Shown here: piece after piece, positions 7,319 through 14,634 of the stretch | Position numbering within the stretch: the stretch's first letter is position 1 | Layout: each line of letters opens with the position of its first letter | From: DASXBJ01 sp036491755 | Lineage (GTDB): Bacteria; Chloroflexota; Dormibacteria; Dormibacterales; Dormibacteraceae | Direction of reading: 5' to 3' | Length of the DNA stretch: 17,565 bases | Assembly: GCA_036491755.1 (NCBI GenBank) | Contig: DASXBJ010000088.1 | Location: 1-17,565, forward strand | Made by a program: the position numbers and the translations under genes | The notes under the pieces: generated by a model | What the model saw: only the letters and a program-made list of their open reading frames with translations | Told to the model about the DNA's origin: nothing | The model's database searches: none

Positions 7319-8716
7319 GTGGCCAGCGGGGTGCGGAACGTTCCAATCGAGAATGACGGAACTGCCGCCCCTCAGCACCGCCGCCGCCTCCCCGGGGTAG
7401 CGCTCAGGCCTGGGTCCGTTAAGCAGGCGAGGCAGGAATCAGGGCTCAGCCTGGCCCAGGTCGGCAGGGGCCACGTCACCGCGCCGGCGATCTATCTCAT
7501 CGAAACCGGGCGCACGCGCCCGTCGCTGCCCACCCTGGAGCACATCGCGCAGCGCACCGGCAAGCCCGTGGAGTTTTTTCTTGCCGACCCGGCGGGTGCG
7601 ACCGACCAGACGCAGTCCCGGCTGGCGGAGCTGGAGGCCCTGGTCGCGGAGGGTCGACATGCGGAGGCCGTCGAGCTGGGAGGCTCGCTCCTCGAGCTGG
7701 GGAGCTCGGCCTACAGGCTGGGCCGCATCCGCTACTTCCTGGCCTCCGCGTACCTGCAGCTCGGCCAGCCCGAACGCGGCCTCGCGCTCCTGACCGAGGC
7801 GCGCGCGCATTTCGAAGCCATCGGCGACGGCGTGATGCTCGCCGAGTGCCTGGGCGCCGAGGCGACGGTGGCCACCATGACCCACAGACCGGACGCGCTC
7901 GAGCTGGCGGAGAGGGCCTTGACGGTCTGCCGGTCTCTGGACCCCATCCCGGCGCCCACCGAGGCCCGGCTCCTCGGCATCGTCGCGACCGCGCATGTCA
8001 CCAACCGTGATTGGGACAAGGCGATCGAGCTGTACCAGGCGGCCATCGACGCTTCGGGTTCGCTCTTCGACCTGCGGCGGCTGGCCACCGTCTACAGCGG
8101 CCTCGGCACCGCGTACAGGAATCTCGGCCAGCTCGACACCGCGGCCAGATACGCGATGCGCTCGGTGGCCTTGCTGGAGATCGTCCGCGACCGCGTTGCC
8201 CTGGCCCGCTCCGAGAACAATCTGGGCCTGATCCTGATGGCGCGCGGAGACGCCGCCGCCTCGCGGGAGCACCTCGACCGCTCAACCGAGCTGGCGGATG
8301 CGGCCGAACTGACCGCGGGTCGCAGCCAGGTGCTGCTCAACCTTTGCGAGCTCAGCCTGGAGCAGGACAACGTGGAGCAGGCGGACCGGTTTGCGCGCGA
8401 GGCGCTCGAACTGGCGATCGCCGCGGGCGAAACCGCCAGCGTGGCCGAGGCGCACATCTGGCTGGGCCGGATCGCGGACAAGCTCGGCGATCGCCAGACG
8501 ACTGATCGAGAGTTTGCGATCGCGATCCGCAGCCTGGGGCAGCTCGGCCAGCGCGAAAGGCTCTTCCAGTGCCACGGCATCTATGCCGAGATACTCGAAC
8601 GCCGCGGTGACCTCGCCGAGGCCTATACGCACATGAAAAAGGCCCTGAAGGCGAGCCGCCCAGGCCTGTTGCGAGACGACCGCGAAGAGCTTCAGGAGCA
8701 GGAAAACTCCGCCTGA
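7319..8716 (+). CDS. XRE-family HTH transcriptional regulator with TPR repeats
   Basis: A 465-residue protein with an N-terminal XRE helix-turn-helix at about residues 30-90 (VKQARQESGLSLAQV, then IYLIETGRTRPSLPTLEHIA). A long all-alpha region of TPR-like repeats runs from about 95 to 455 (for example AYLQLGQPERGLALLTEA, SGLGTAYRNLGQLDTAARYA, NNLGLILMARGDAAASREHL). The first 25 residues look disordered. XRE-TPR proteins are often DNA-binding regulators that sense a peptide or partner through the TPR array; the ligand here is unknown. The GTG at 7319 has no Shine-Dalgarno but follows TAAAGT by eight bases, so it may be leaderless; GTG 7331 is an alternative. It lies 91 bases upstream of the E1 gene on the same strand, suggesting it controls that gene, itself, or both. 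Confidence 0.85.
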   Translation: MASGVRNVPIENDGTAAPQHRRRLPGVALRPGSVKQARQESGLSLAQVGRGHVTAPAIYLIETGRTRPSLPTLEHIAQRTGKPVEFFLADPAGATDQTQSRLAELEALVAEGRHAEAVELGGSLLELGSSAYRLGRIRYFLASAYLQLGQPERGLALLTEARAHFEAIGDGVMLAECLGAEATVATMTHRPDALELAERALTVCRSLDPIPAPTEARLLGIVATAHVTNRDWDKAIELYQAAIDASGSLFDLRRLATVYSGLGTAYRNLGQLDTAARYAMRSVALLEIVRDRVALARSENNLGLILMARGDAAASREHLDRSTELADAAELTAGRSQVLLNLCELSLEQDNVEQADRFAREALELAIAAGETASVAEAHIWLGRIADKLGDRQTTDREFAIAIRSLGQLGQRERLFQCHGIYAEILERRGDLAEAYTHMKKALKASRPGLLRDDREELQEQENSA

Positions 8717-8790
8717 TCCGCGGTCGCGAGCGCGGTGCTGCGCGTTGTACTGTAGATTTCGAACTTCGGGATCGATCTGCAACGCTGAGT

Positions 8791-8800
8791 AGGGGAGGGG
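8791..8800 (+). promoter_or_regulatory. strong ribosome binding site that decides a CTG start
   Basis: AGGGGAGGGG is the best Shine-Dalgarno-like sequence near this gene. It sits seven bases before CTG 8808 but 118 bases before the first conventional in-frame start (GTG 8919). No in-frame ATG, GTG or TTG lies between the upstream stop codon (8790-8792) and 8919. Confidence 0.7.
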
Positions 8801-8807
8801 ATCCGAG

Positions 8808-11201
8808 CTGGCGAAAGCGCTGCGCAACTCCAAGTTCTCTCTGACCGCGGAATCGATCGTCGCCGACTATCGCCTCGCGTACAGCAGCCGCCGCGCCAGC
8901 ATCATCGGGCGCGCCGAGGTGCTGCGCGGCAACGCCACCTTCGGCATCTTCGGCGACGGCAAAGAGGTGGCGCAGCTCGCGATGGCCAAGGCGTTCCGCC
9001 CGGGGGACTGGCGCGCCGGCTACTACCGGGACCAGACCTTCATGTGGGCAACGCGGATGTCGAACGTGCGCAACTTCTTCGCCCAGCTCTACGGCAACGC
9101 AAGCCTCGACGCGGACCCATCGTCGGGCGGCCGCCAGATGGGAAACCATTTCGCGACCCGTTTCCTGGATGACACCGGCGCCTTCATGCGGTCCGTCGAG
9201 ATGCCCAACTCGACCGCCGACGTCTCCAACGTCGCGGGCTGGATGCCGCGCCTGATCGGCCTCGCGTACGCGTCCAAGCTGTACCGCGACAACCCCCAGC
9301 TCAAGACGGCGCAGGACGGCTTCTCGGTGAAAGGGAACGAGGTTGCGTTCGGCACCATTGGCGATGCCGCCACCAGCGAAGGCCTGTTCTGGGAGTCGAT
9401 GAACGCGGCCGGGGTGCTGCAGATCCCGCTGGCGATGTCGGTGTGGGACGACGGGTACGGAATCAGCGTGCCCATCACCGCCGAGACGACCAAGGCCTCC
9501 ATCTCCGACGCGCTGCGCGGCTTCACGCCGGACGACCGGCCGGGAGTCGACATCCACGTTGTGCGCGGTTGGGATTACCAGGCGCTGGTTGAGGCGTACG
9601 CCGCAGGCATCGACAAGGTGAGGCGCGAGCACAAGCCCGCGCTGTTCCACATCACCGAGATGACGCAGCCGCAGGGCCACTCGACGAGCGGCAGCCACGA
9701 GCGCTACAAGACCAGGGAGCGTCTGCGTTTCGAGAGCGAGTACGACTGCGTCGCGCGCATGCGGGACTGGGTCATCGAGTCCGGCATCGCGAGCGAATCA
9801 CAGCTGGAAGGGTGGGAGGCGGCGGACAAGGAATCGGTGGAGGCTGCGCGCGACCTCGCCTGGGAAGCGTTCCAGGCCCCGATCCGCGCCGATCGCGACC
9901 GCGCAGTATCGATCCTCAAGAGCATCGACATGCCGGAGGTGGCCGATCTGACCAGCGAGCTCGAAGAGGCGGGCAAGGTGACGAGGTCGCTGGTCATGTC
10001 GACCACGACCCGCGTGCTGCACCAGCTGCGCGGCATCGAATCGCCGGCGCGTGCCGAACTGGCCCGCTTCGTCGATGAGTACCAGCGCGAGAACGACGAG
10101 CGGTACAACTCGTTTCTCTACAGCAGCTCGGACGAGTCGCCGCTCAAGGTTCCCGCCGTCGCGGCATCCTACTCGGCGTCGGCGCCTCTCGTCGACGGGC
10201 GGCAGGTCCTGCTCCGCAACTTCGACGCCAACTTCGCTCGCGACCCGCGTCTCTTTGTGATTGGCGAGGATGTCGGGCGTCTCGGGGACGTGAACCTCGT
10301 TTTCGAAGGGCTGCAGGCCAAGTACGGCGACATGCGCCTGACCGACACGGGCATCCGAGAGGCCACGATCCTGGGCCAGGCGATCGGGGCCGCGATGCGG
10401 GGCCTGCGCCCGATCTGCGACATCCAATACCTCGACTACTTCCTGTATGCGCTGCAGACCGCGTCGGACGATCTGGCCACGCTGCACTGGCGGTCCGTGG
10501 GCGGCCAGAAGGCGCCTGTCGTGATCCGCACCAAGGGCCACCGGCTGGTTGGGATCTGGCATTCCGGCTCGCCGATGTCAGTCTTGTTGAACGCTCTTCG
10601 CGGAATCTACATCGCCGTGCCTCGCAACATGACGCAGGCTGCCGGGTTTTACAACACGCTCTTCCGGGGCGACAACCCTGGCGTGGTGATCGAGGTACTG
10701 AACGGCTACCGGCTGAAGGAGCGCGTGCCGGACAACATCGGCGAGTTCACCGTGCCCCTCGGGGTGCCCGAGGTCCTGCGCCAGGGGACCGACGCGACGG
10801 TGGTCACGTACGGGGCGTGCTGCGGCGTCGCAGTCGACGCGGCGAAGACCCTGGAGGGTCTGGGGGTGTCGTGCGAGGTGATCGACGTGCAGACGATGAA
10901 CCCGTTTGACATCGACCACTCGATCGTCAGGTCGCTCGAGAAGACGCATGCGCTGGTGTGCCTCGACGAGGACGTGCCTGGCGGCGCGTCGGCCTACATG
11001 ATGCAGCAGATCCTGGAGGTGCAGCAGGGGTGGTGGCACCTCGACGCGGCGCCGCGCACCCTGGCCGCCTCGCCGAACCGGGCGGCTTACGGCCCCGACG
11101 GGGATTACTTCACCAAGCCCAATCGGGAGAGCGTGGTCGAGGCGGTTTACGGGATCGTCCGCGAGCGGCAGCCGTGGAGGTTTCCGGCGCTGGACGGATG
11201 A
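8808..11201 (+). CDS. fused alpha/beta 2-oxoacid dehydrogenase E1 component (branched-chain or pyruvate type)
   Basis: ThDP-dependent E1 that decarboxylates a 2-oxoacid and passes the acyl group to a lipoyl E2. The alpha-like half (to about residue 455) contains the ThDP motif GDAATSEG at 185-192. The beta-like half begins near 460 (FVIGEDVG, GIREATILGQAIGAAMRGLRP, then DEDVPGGASAYM). 797 residues fits known single-chain alpha-beta E1 proteins. The start is probably CTG at 8808: AGGGGAGGGG (8791-8800) lies seven bases upstream, the upstream stop is at 8790-8792, and the residues between 8808 and the first conventional in-frame start (GTG 8919) look like genuine E1 helix (SIVADYRLAYSSRRASIIGR). 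Substrate cannot be fixed from sequence; the BCAA neighbourhood suggests branched-chain oxoacids. No E2 or E3 is in the window. Confidence 0.87.
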   Translation: MAKALRNSKFSLTAESIVADYRLAYSSRRASIIGRAEVLRGNATFGIFGDGKEVAQLAMAKAFRPGDWRAGYYRDQTFMWATRMSNVRNFFAQLYGNASLDADPSSGGRQMGNHFATRFLDDTGAFMRSVEMPNSTADVSNVAGWMPRLIGLAYASKLYRDNPQLKTAQDGFSVKGNEVAFGTIGDAATSEGLFWESMNAAGVLQIPLAMSVWDDGYGISVPITAETTKASISDALRGFTPDDRPGVDIHVVRGWDYQALVEAYAAGIDKVRREHKPALFHITEMTQPQGHSTSGSHERYKTRERLRFESEYDCVARMRDWVIESGIASESQLEGWEAADKESVEAARDLAWEAFQAPIRADRDRAVSILKSIDMPEVADLTSELEEAGKVTRSLVMSTTTRVLHQLRGIESPARAELARFVDEYQRENDERYNSFLYSSSDESPLKVPAVAASYSASAPLVDGRQVLLRNFDANFARDPRLFVIGEDVGRLGDVNLVFEGLQAKYGDMRLTDTGIREATILGQAIGAAMRGLRPICDIQYLDYFLYALQTASDDLATLHWRSVGGQKAPVVIRTKGHRLVGIWHSGSPMSVLLNALRGIYIAVPRNMTQAAGFYNTLFRGDNPGVVIEVLNGYRLKERVPDNIGEFTVPLGVPEVLRQGTDATVVTYGACCGVAVDAAKTLEGLGVSCEVIDVQTMNPFDIDHSIVRSLEKTHALVCLDEDVPGGASAYMMQQILEVQQGWWHLDAAPRTLAASPNRAAYGPDGDYFTKPNRESVVEAVYGIVRERQPWRFPALDG

Positions 11202-11235
11202 TGGGGGAGTTCACCGCAACTGCAGGTTTCCGCCC

Positions 11236-11557
11236 CTCACCCTAGCCCTCTCCCCGAAGGGGAGAGGGGACGAGCTGTCCCTCGCCCTAGCCCTCTCCCC
11301 GAAGGGGAGAGGGGACAAGCTGTCCCTCGCCCTGGGACGAGCTGTCCCTCGCCCTGGCCCTCCCCCGAAGGGGAGAGGGGACGAGCAGTCCCTCGCCCTG
11401 GCCCTCTCCCGAAGGGGAGGGGGGACGAGCTGTCCCTCGCCCTGGCCCTCTCCCCGACGGGGAGAGGGGACGAGCTGTCCCTCGCCCTGGCCCTCTGCTC
11501 CAAGGGGAGAGGGGACGAGCTGTCCCTCGCCCTAGCTCTCTCCCCGAAAGGGAGAGC
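11236..11557. repeat. tandem array of seven GC-rich hairpins between convergent genes
   Basis: This fills the 330-base gap between the E1 and sppA stop codons. Each ~45-base unit contains a palindrome, arms CCCTCTCCCC and GGGGAGAGGG with a GAA loop, followed by a conserved linker, GACGAGCTGTCCCTCGCCCT. Hairpins start near 11246, 11291, 11358, 11402, 11446, 11491 and 11536. A partial linker copy at 11327-11347 lacks its hairpin, explaining the one 67-base interval. Copies 1, 2 and 5 are intact or nearly so; 3, 4, 6 and 7 carry changes in an arm. Related CCCTCTCCCC palindromes occur as dispersed intergenic repeats in many GC-rich bacteria. Here the array may act as a bidirectional terminator or RNA-stabilising block. 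It has no U-tract, so classical intrinsic termination is not shown. Confidence 0.9.
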
Positions 11558-13232
11558 GGGGCTCGACGTCCATCACTGCGAGGACGGGCGCTCGGTTGAT
11601 GAGGGAGAGGCTCTCCAGCATGTAGGCGAGCCAGCTTTCGGCTGAGGCTGGGGCCAGGGGCGTGAGCATGCGTTTCGGCGCGCGGGTTTCGCGGACGGGC
11701 GCGTTCTGTGGCAACCCAGCCAGCGAGCGGGCCTTGCGCACGCCCTCGTCCATCCCGCCCATCTCGTCGACGAGCTTGCGGTCGAGAGCCTGGCGACCGG
11801 TCCAGACGCGGCCGGCGGCGATGGGGTCGACCTCGCCGACGGTCATCTTTCGCGCGTCGGCCACGTGCTGCAAGAAGAGGTGGTACGTGCGCTCGATGCC
11901 TCGCCGCACGATCGCGCGCTGCTCATCGGTGAACTGAGCCTGGTCGCTCTCGAGCGTGACGTGCTCTCCGAATGCGATCGTCTCTCGATTGAACAGGAGC
12001 TTGGACCACATCCCCCCGGTGACGAACTTGCCGGTGAGGACTCCGATCGACCCGGTCAGGGTGCCCGGCCGCGCCACGATCCACGAGCCCGGCGTCGCCA
12101 CGTAGTAGCCACCTGACCCCGCCACCGGTCCCATCACGACCACCAGCGGCTTGCGCGCGGCCACCACGGCGAGCGCCTGGAACATGGCCTCGGACGCGGT
12201 CGCGGAGCCGCCGCGCGAGTTGACGTAGAGCACCGCGGCCGCGGCGCGCTTGTCCGCCGCGACCTGGCGCGCCGCCTGCACAACTGTGAGGTCGCCGGCG
12301 CGGTCGTCGCCGAGGAAAGGGATGTCCACCGGCGGGCGGACCGGCATGCCGCCCGAGCGGCCGTCGACGATGGTGCCCTCGATCCGCATCACGGCGATGT
12401 ACCTGCCGCGGCCGAGCGTCGGCGCGGGGGGCCGCATCTTGCGGCGAGCCCGGTCCCAGGTGCCGACGGTGACACTGGCCCCGGCGGCGCCGCCCAGGTG
12501 GTGGACGAGCTGCTCTTCGGGCACGACCGCGTCGACGATGCCTCCTTCGGCGGCGCGGTCGTCCTCGTACGGCGACTCGTCGATGATGGCCTTGGCTTTT
12601 GTCGCATCGACTCGTCGGCTCTCCGCGATCGCCGCCACGAGCTCTTGGTGCATCGACTCGAGCAGCCAGGTCGCCTGCTCGCGGTACTCGTTCGACATCG
12701 TCGAGCGGGTGAGTGGGTCGGCGGCGGATTTGTAGGGCGAGATCTGCACAAAGTCAGCCTTGATCCCGAACCGGGCCAGGCCGTCGGCGAGGAAGGTGCC
12801 GGTGCTCGACAAGCCCATGGGCTGGATCGTGCCCGCGGGCATGAGGAGGATCTCGTCGCAGGCGCAGGCCAGGTAGTAGGTGCCCGTCGTATAGAAGGGG
12901 GCCCAGGCGATGACGCGCTTGCCGGCATGGCGCAGCTTCGCGATGAGCTCACGCAAATCCTGGAGTGTGGCCATCGGCATCGCGATGGGTCGCAAGTGGA
13001 GGACGACGCCTTTGATGCGGGGGTCGCGGCCGATCGCGTCGAAGCGCTCGCCGAGCTCTTTGACGCTGAGTCGCGGTTGGGAGATGAAGCGCTGCCAGAA
13101 GGGCCGGGGTGGTTCGGGCAGCGCGGGCAGGTCCGCCTCGAGAATGAACTCGACGAATTCGGGCGGACGGCCGATCGAGCGCCGGACGCTCGTGAACAGC
13201 CACCACAGGTAGCGAAACGGAAACAACAGCAC
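11532..13232 (-). CDS. sppA: signal peptide peptidase SppA-type S49 serine peptidase, two-domain form
   Basis: Membrane-associated Ser/Lys protease thought to degrade cleaved signal peptides. The 566-residue product has two S49 domains as in the long (67 kDa type) SppA. The N-terminal domain holds the general base Lys168 (SPYKSAADP). The C-terminal domain holds the nucleophile Ser373 (AGSGGYY) and the LTGSIGVL segment. The usual NSPGGS reads NSRGGS. A short hydrophobic N-terminus (LLFPFRYLWWLF) probably anchors it. I chose GTG 13232 because GAGGGG (13247-13242) lies nine bases upstream; the frame is open to 13436, but that would overlap the upstream gene. The last residues (SPFRGES) are encoded by the seventh hairpin of the intergenic array, so the native C-terminus was probably altered. 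It lies 59 bases after the isocitrate lyase stop and may be co-transcribed. Confidence 0.9.
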   Translation of the reverse strand: MLLFPFRYLWWLFTSVRRSIGRPPEFVEFILEADLPALPEPPRPFWQRFISQPRLSVKELGERFDAIGRDPRIKGVVLHLRPIAMPMATLQDLRELIAKLRHAGKRVIAWAPFYTTGTYYLACACDEILLMPAGTIQPMGLSSTGTFLADGLARFGIKADFVQISPYKSAADPLTRSTMSNEYREQATWLLESMHQELVAAIAESRRVDATKAKAIIDESPYEDDRAAEGGIVDAVVPEEQLVHHLGGAAGASVTVGTWDRARRKMRPPAPTLGRGRYIAVMRIEGTIVDGRSGGMPVRPPVDIPFLGDDRAGDLTVVQAARQVAADKRAAAAVLYVNSRGGSATASEAMFQALAVVAARKPLVVVMGPVAGSGGYYVATPGSWIVARPGTLTGSIGVLTGKFVTGGMWSKLLFNRETIAFGEHVTLESDQAQFTDEQRAIVRRGIERTYHLFLQHVADARKMTVGEVDPIAAGRVWTGRQALDRKLVDEMGGMDEGVRKARSLAGLPQNAPVRETRAPKRMLTPLAPASAESWLAYMLESLSLINRAPVLAVMDVEPRSPFRGES

Positions 13233-13291
13233 TGGCGCCAACCCCTCGGCGGAGAGTGTACCTAGGCCCGTAATCCCTAACCCTGAGGGAC

Positions 13292-14419
13292 CTAGACGAC
13301 CTTGCTGATCTCCAGGTCCTGGCCCAGGTCTTCGCTCAGGCGCGAGGCGCCGTAGTCCTGGCCGACGTGCTGGTGGTATGGGACGCCCGTGAACAGGTGG
13401 TGGGAGCGCGTCGGGATGTCGGCGTCCGCCGCCCACTCCTTGCGTTGCAGCGCCATGTAGCCTTCTTCCTTCTTCTGCTTGAGGTCGTCCAGCAGAATCG
13501 ACATCCCGAGGCCGGCCGCGTGCTGCAGGGCCAGGGTGATGAAGATGAAGCCCACGCCGAGCTCGCCCAGGTCACCCCACGTGATGGGGTCCTTCTCGTT
13601 GAACCACTTGAACGACGAGGAGTAATTGAACGCGAACCTGGCCTCGGGGAATCTCTTGCGGATCTCGCTGAAGAACTTCTCGGACGGACCACGCTCGGCC
13701 GTGGGAAATTCGCACCACAGAAGGTCGGGCACGCCGCTGTCCATGTAGCGGAGACCTCGGTCGATGGCAAGCTGGATGCCGCGCTTCGACTCGGGCGCCT
13801 CCGTGGCCGACACGCCGTCGGTGCGGGCGATGATGACGAAGTCCTTCGCGCCCAGGTCGTCGGCGGTGTTGCGCATCATCTTCAGCTTGCCCACGTACTC
13901 GTCGGCCGAGATGAGCGCCTTGCCTGCGATATGGCCGCAGCGCTTGGGCATGACCTGGTCTTCGAGGTGCGCGGCCGCCACGCCGGCGCGGACGTAGAGG
14001 TCGACGGTGCGCTGGACGTTGAACAGGTTGCCGTAGCCGGCGTCCATGTCGACCACGACCGGCGGAATCTCGAGGTGGACAGGGGGCGCGCCCTTCTCGG
14101 GGTCGCCCATGGCCATTGTCAGCTGGAACTTGCGCAGCGCGGTGACGGTGCGGCGGGCGCCGTCGGCGATCTCCACCGATGAGTAGAGGTCCATGTCGGT
14201 CGTGCCGAGATGGCCGACCGCGAACGAGTAGCCGCTGAAGTACACCGCGTCAAAGCCGTGGTACATGACGAGCTCGGCGCCCATCGGGTCGTATACGCCG
14301 GGACCGAACACATAGGGCTTGGTCGCCAGCAGGCGGCGCAGCCGGCGGCTGGGATTCTCATTGCGTGACGAAGGGACCTGGAACCCATCCGGGAGCAGGG
14401 GCGTCGAGACAAGGTCCAT
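13292..14419 (-). CDS. isocitrate lyase family protein
   Basis: Isocitrate lyase/PEP mutase superfamily enzyme cleaving a C-C bond of a 2-hydroxy-tricarboxylate; the most likely reaction is isocitrate to glyoxylate and succinate. The signature MPKRCGHIAGK supplies the catalytic Cys (K-[KR]-CGH). VVDMDAGYG lies near residue 122 (Mg2+ site), IIARTD near 196, and FNYSSSFKW corresponds to the NxSPSFxW motif of true isocitrate lyases. With 375 residues it is shorter than classical AceA (about 430), so 2-methylisocitrate lyase or another specificity cannot be excluded. ATG 14419 is fixed by a strong AAGGAGG (14432-14426) six bases upstream. It follows a Cys-rich small ORF by 31 bases and a LysR gene, its probable regulator. 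No malate synthase is in the window. Confidence 0.88.
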   Translation of the reverse strand: MDLVSTPLLPDGFQVPSSRNENPSRRLRRLLATKPYVFGPGVYDPMGAELVMYHGFDAVYFSGYSFAVGHLGTTDMDLYSSVEIADGARRTVTALRKFQLTMAMGDPEKGAPPVHLEIPPVVVDMDAGYGNLFNVQRTVDLYVRAGVAAAHLEDQVMPKRCGHIAGKALISADEYVGKLKMMRNTADDLGAKDFVIIARTDGVSATEAPESKRGIQLAIDRGLRYMDSGVPDLLWCEFPTAERGPSEKFFSEIRKRFPEARFAFNYSSSFKWFNEKDPITWGDLGELGVGFIFITLALQHAAGLGMSILLDDLKQKKEEGYMALQRKEWAADADIPTRSHHLFTGVPYHQHVGQDYGASRLSEDLGQDLEISKVV

Positions 14420-14450
14420 CGAGGGCCTCCTTTATTTCAGGGGTGGTCGC

Positions 14451-14549
14451 TTATTCGTTTTCGTGATCGCAGTTGCAGGGCTCGGGGCATTCGCATTCGT
14501 GCGACGAGGGCTCCGTCTCAAGCTCTTGCGATCGATCGTCTCTATCCAT
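14451..14549 (-). CDS. 32-residue acidic Cys/His-rich peptide upstream of isocitrate lyase
   Basis: Small ORF, ATG 14549-14547 to TAA 14453-14451, not resembling any family I know. Its C-terminal half reads HECECPEPCNCDHENE: two Cys-x-Cys pairs bracketed by two His and many Glu/Asp, with the composition of a metal- or cluster-binding peptide. The N-terminal half is polar and acidic. It has no Shine-Dalgarno, but TAGTTT (14562-14557) lies seven bases before the ATG, so the message may be leaderless with this as its first codons. It ends 31 bases before the isocitrate lyase start, implying co-expression. It could instead be a regulatory upstream ORF (for example cysteine- or redox-responsive), or chance: 99 bases is short enough for that. 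Confidence 0.5.
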   Translation of the reverse strand: MDRDDRSQELETEPSSHECECPEPCNCDHENE

Positions 14550-14556
14550 GAGACCG

Positions 14557-14586
14557 AAACTATCAAGACTCTCGATATAAGTCCAA
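14557..14586 (-). promoter_or_regulatory. predicted promoter of the small peptide-isocitrate lyase transcript
   Basis: On the minus strand TTGGAC (14586-14581) is followed by TAGTTT (14562-14557) at 18-base spacing (ATAGTT at 17). The predicted transcription start is near 14550, at or next to the ATG of the Cys-rich small ORF. The -10 is only a fair match, so this rests partly on the LysR-type box upstream being at the expected distance. Confidence 0.45.
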
Positions 14587-14607
14587 TTGATTCATTTGAT
14601 TGAACCT

Positions 14608-14622
14608 ATCGGAAAAACCGAT
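14608..14622. promoter_or_regulatory. LysR-type binding site (T-N11-A dyad)
   Basis: ATCGG and CCGAT flank a five-base A/T run, giving a perfect dyad that fits T-N11-A and ATC-N9-GAT. Its centre (14615) is about 65 bases upstream of the predicted transcription start near 14550, the classical position of a LysR recognition site. It lies 12 bases beyond the stop codon of the LysR gene. AT-rich direct repeats (TTGATT-type, 14587-14604) between it and the promoter could be the activation site. Confidence 0.55.
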
Positions 14623-14634
14623 GTGAGTTTCGGC

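Noticed and set aside
7337..7346. GGAACGTTCC as a second SOS box
   Set aside because: The half-sites are adjacent without the four-base spacer, and it lies within the coding sequence.
8717..8740. CCGCG/CGCGG hairpin after the XRE-TPR gene as a terminator
   Set aside because: Short stem with no T-run; chance pairing is likely in such GC-rich DNA.
8919..8921. GTG 8919 as the E1 start
   Set aside because: No ribosome binding site nearby, and it discards a conserved-looking N-terminal helix; CTG 8808 has a strong one.
11237..11503. 88-residue minus-strand ORF of repeated SPLPxGER motifs
   Set aside because: It is only a translation of the hairpin array; the periodicity comes from the DNA repeat.
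11236..11557. Possible CRISPR array
   Set aside because: The sequence between palindromes is as conserved as the palindromes, so there are no variable spacers, and no cas genes are nearby.
13262..13294. CTAGG/CCTAG pair between isocitrate lyase and sppA as a terminator
   Set aside because: Only five base pairs with a long loop and no T-tract; not convincing.
14319..14603. 94-residue plus-strand ORF with a hydrophobic stretch (LFVFVIAVAGLGAFAFV)
   Set aside because: It overlaps the isocitrate lyase 5' end and its leader on the opposite strand, with no ribosome binding site. The hydrophobic run is the complement of the Cys/Glu-rich small ORF, so only one reading is likely real.
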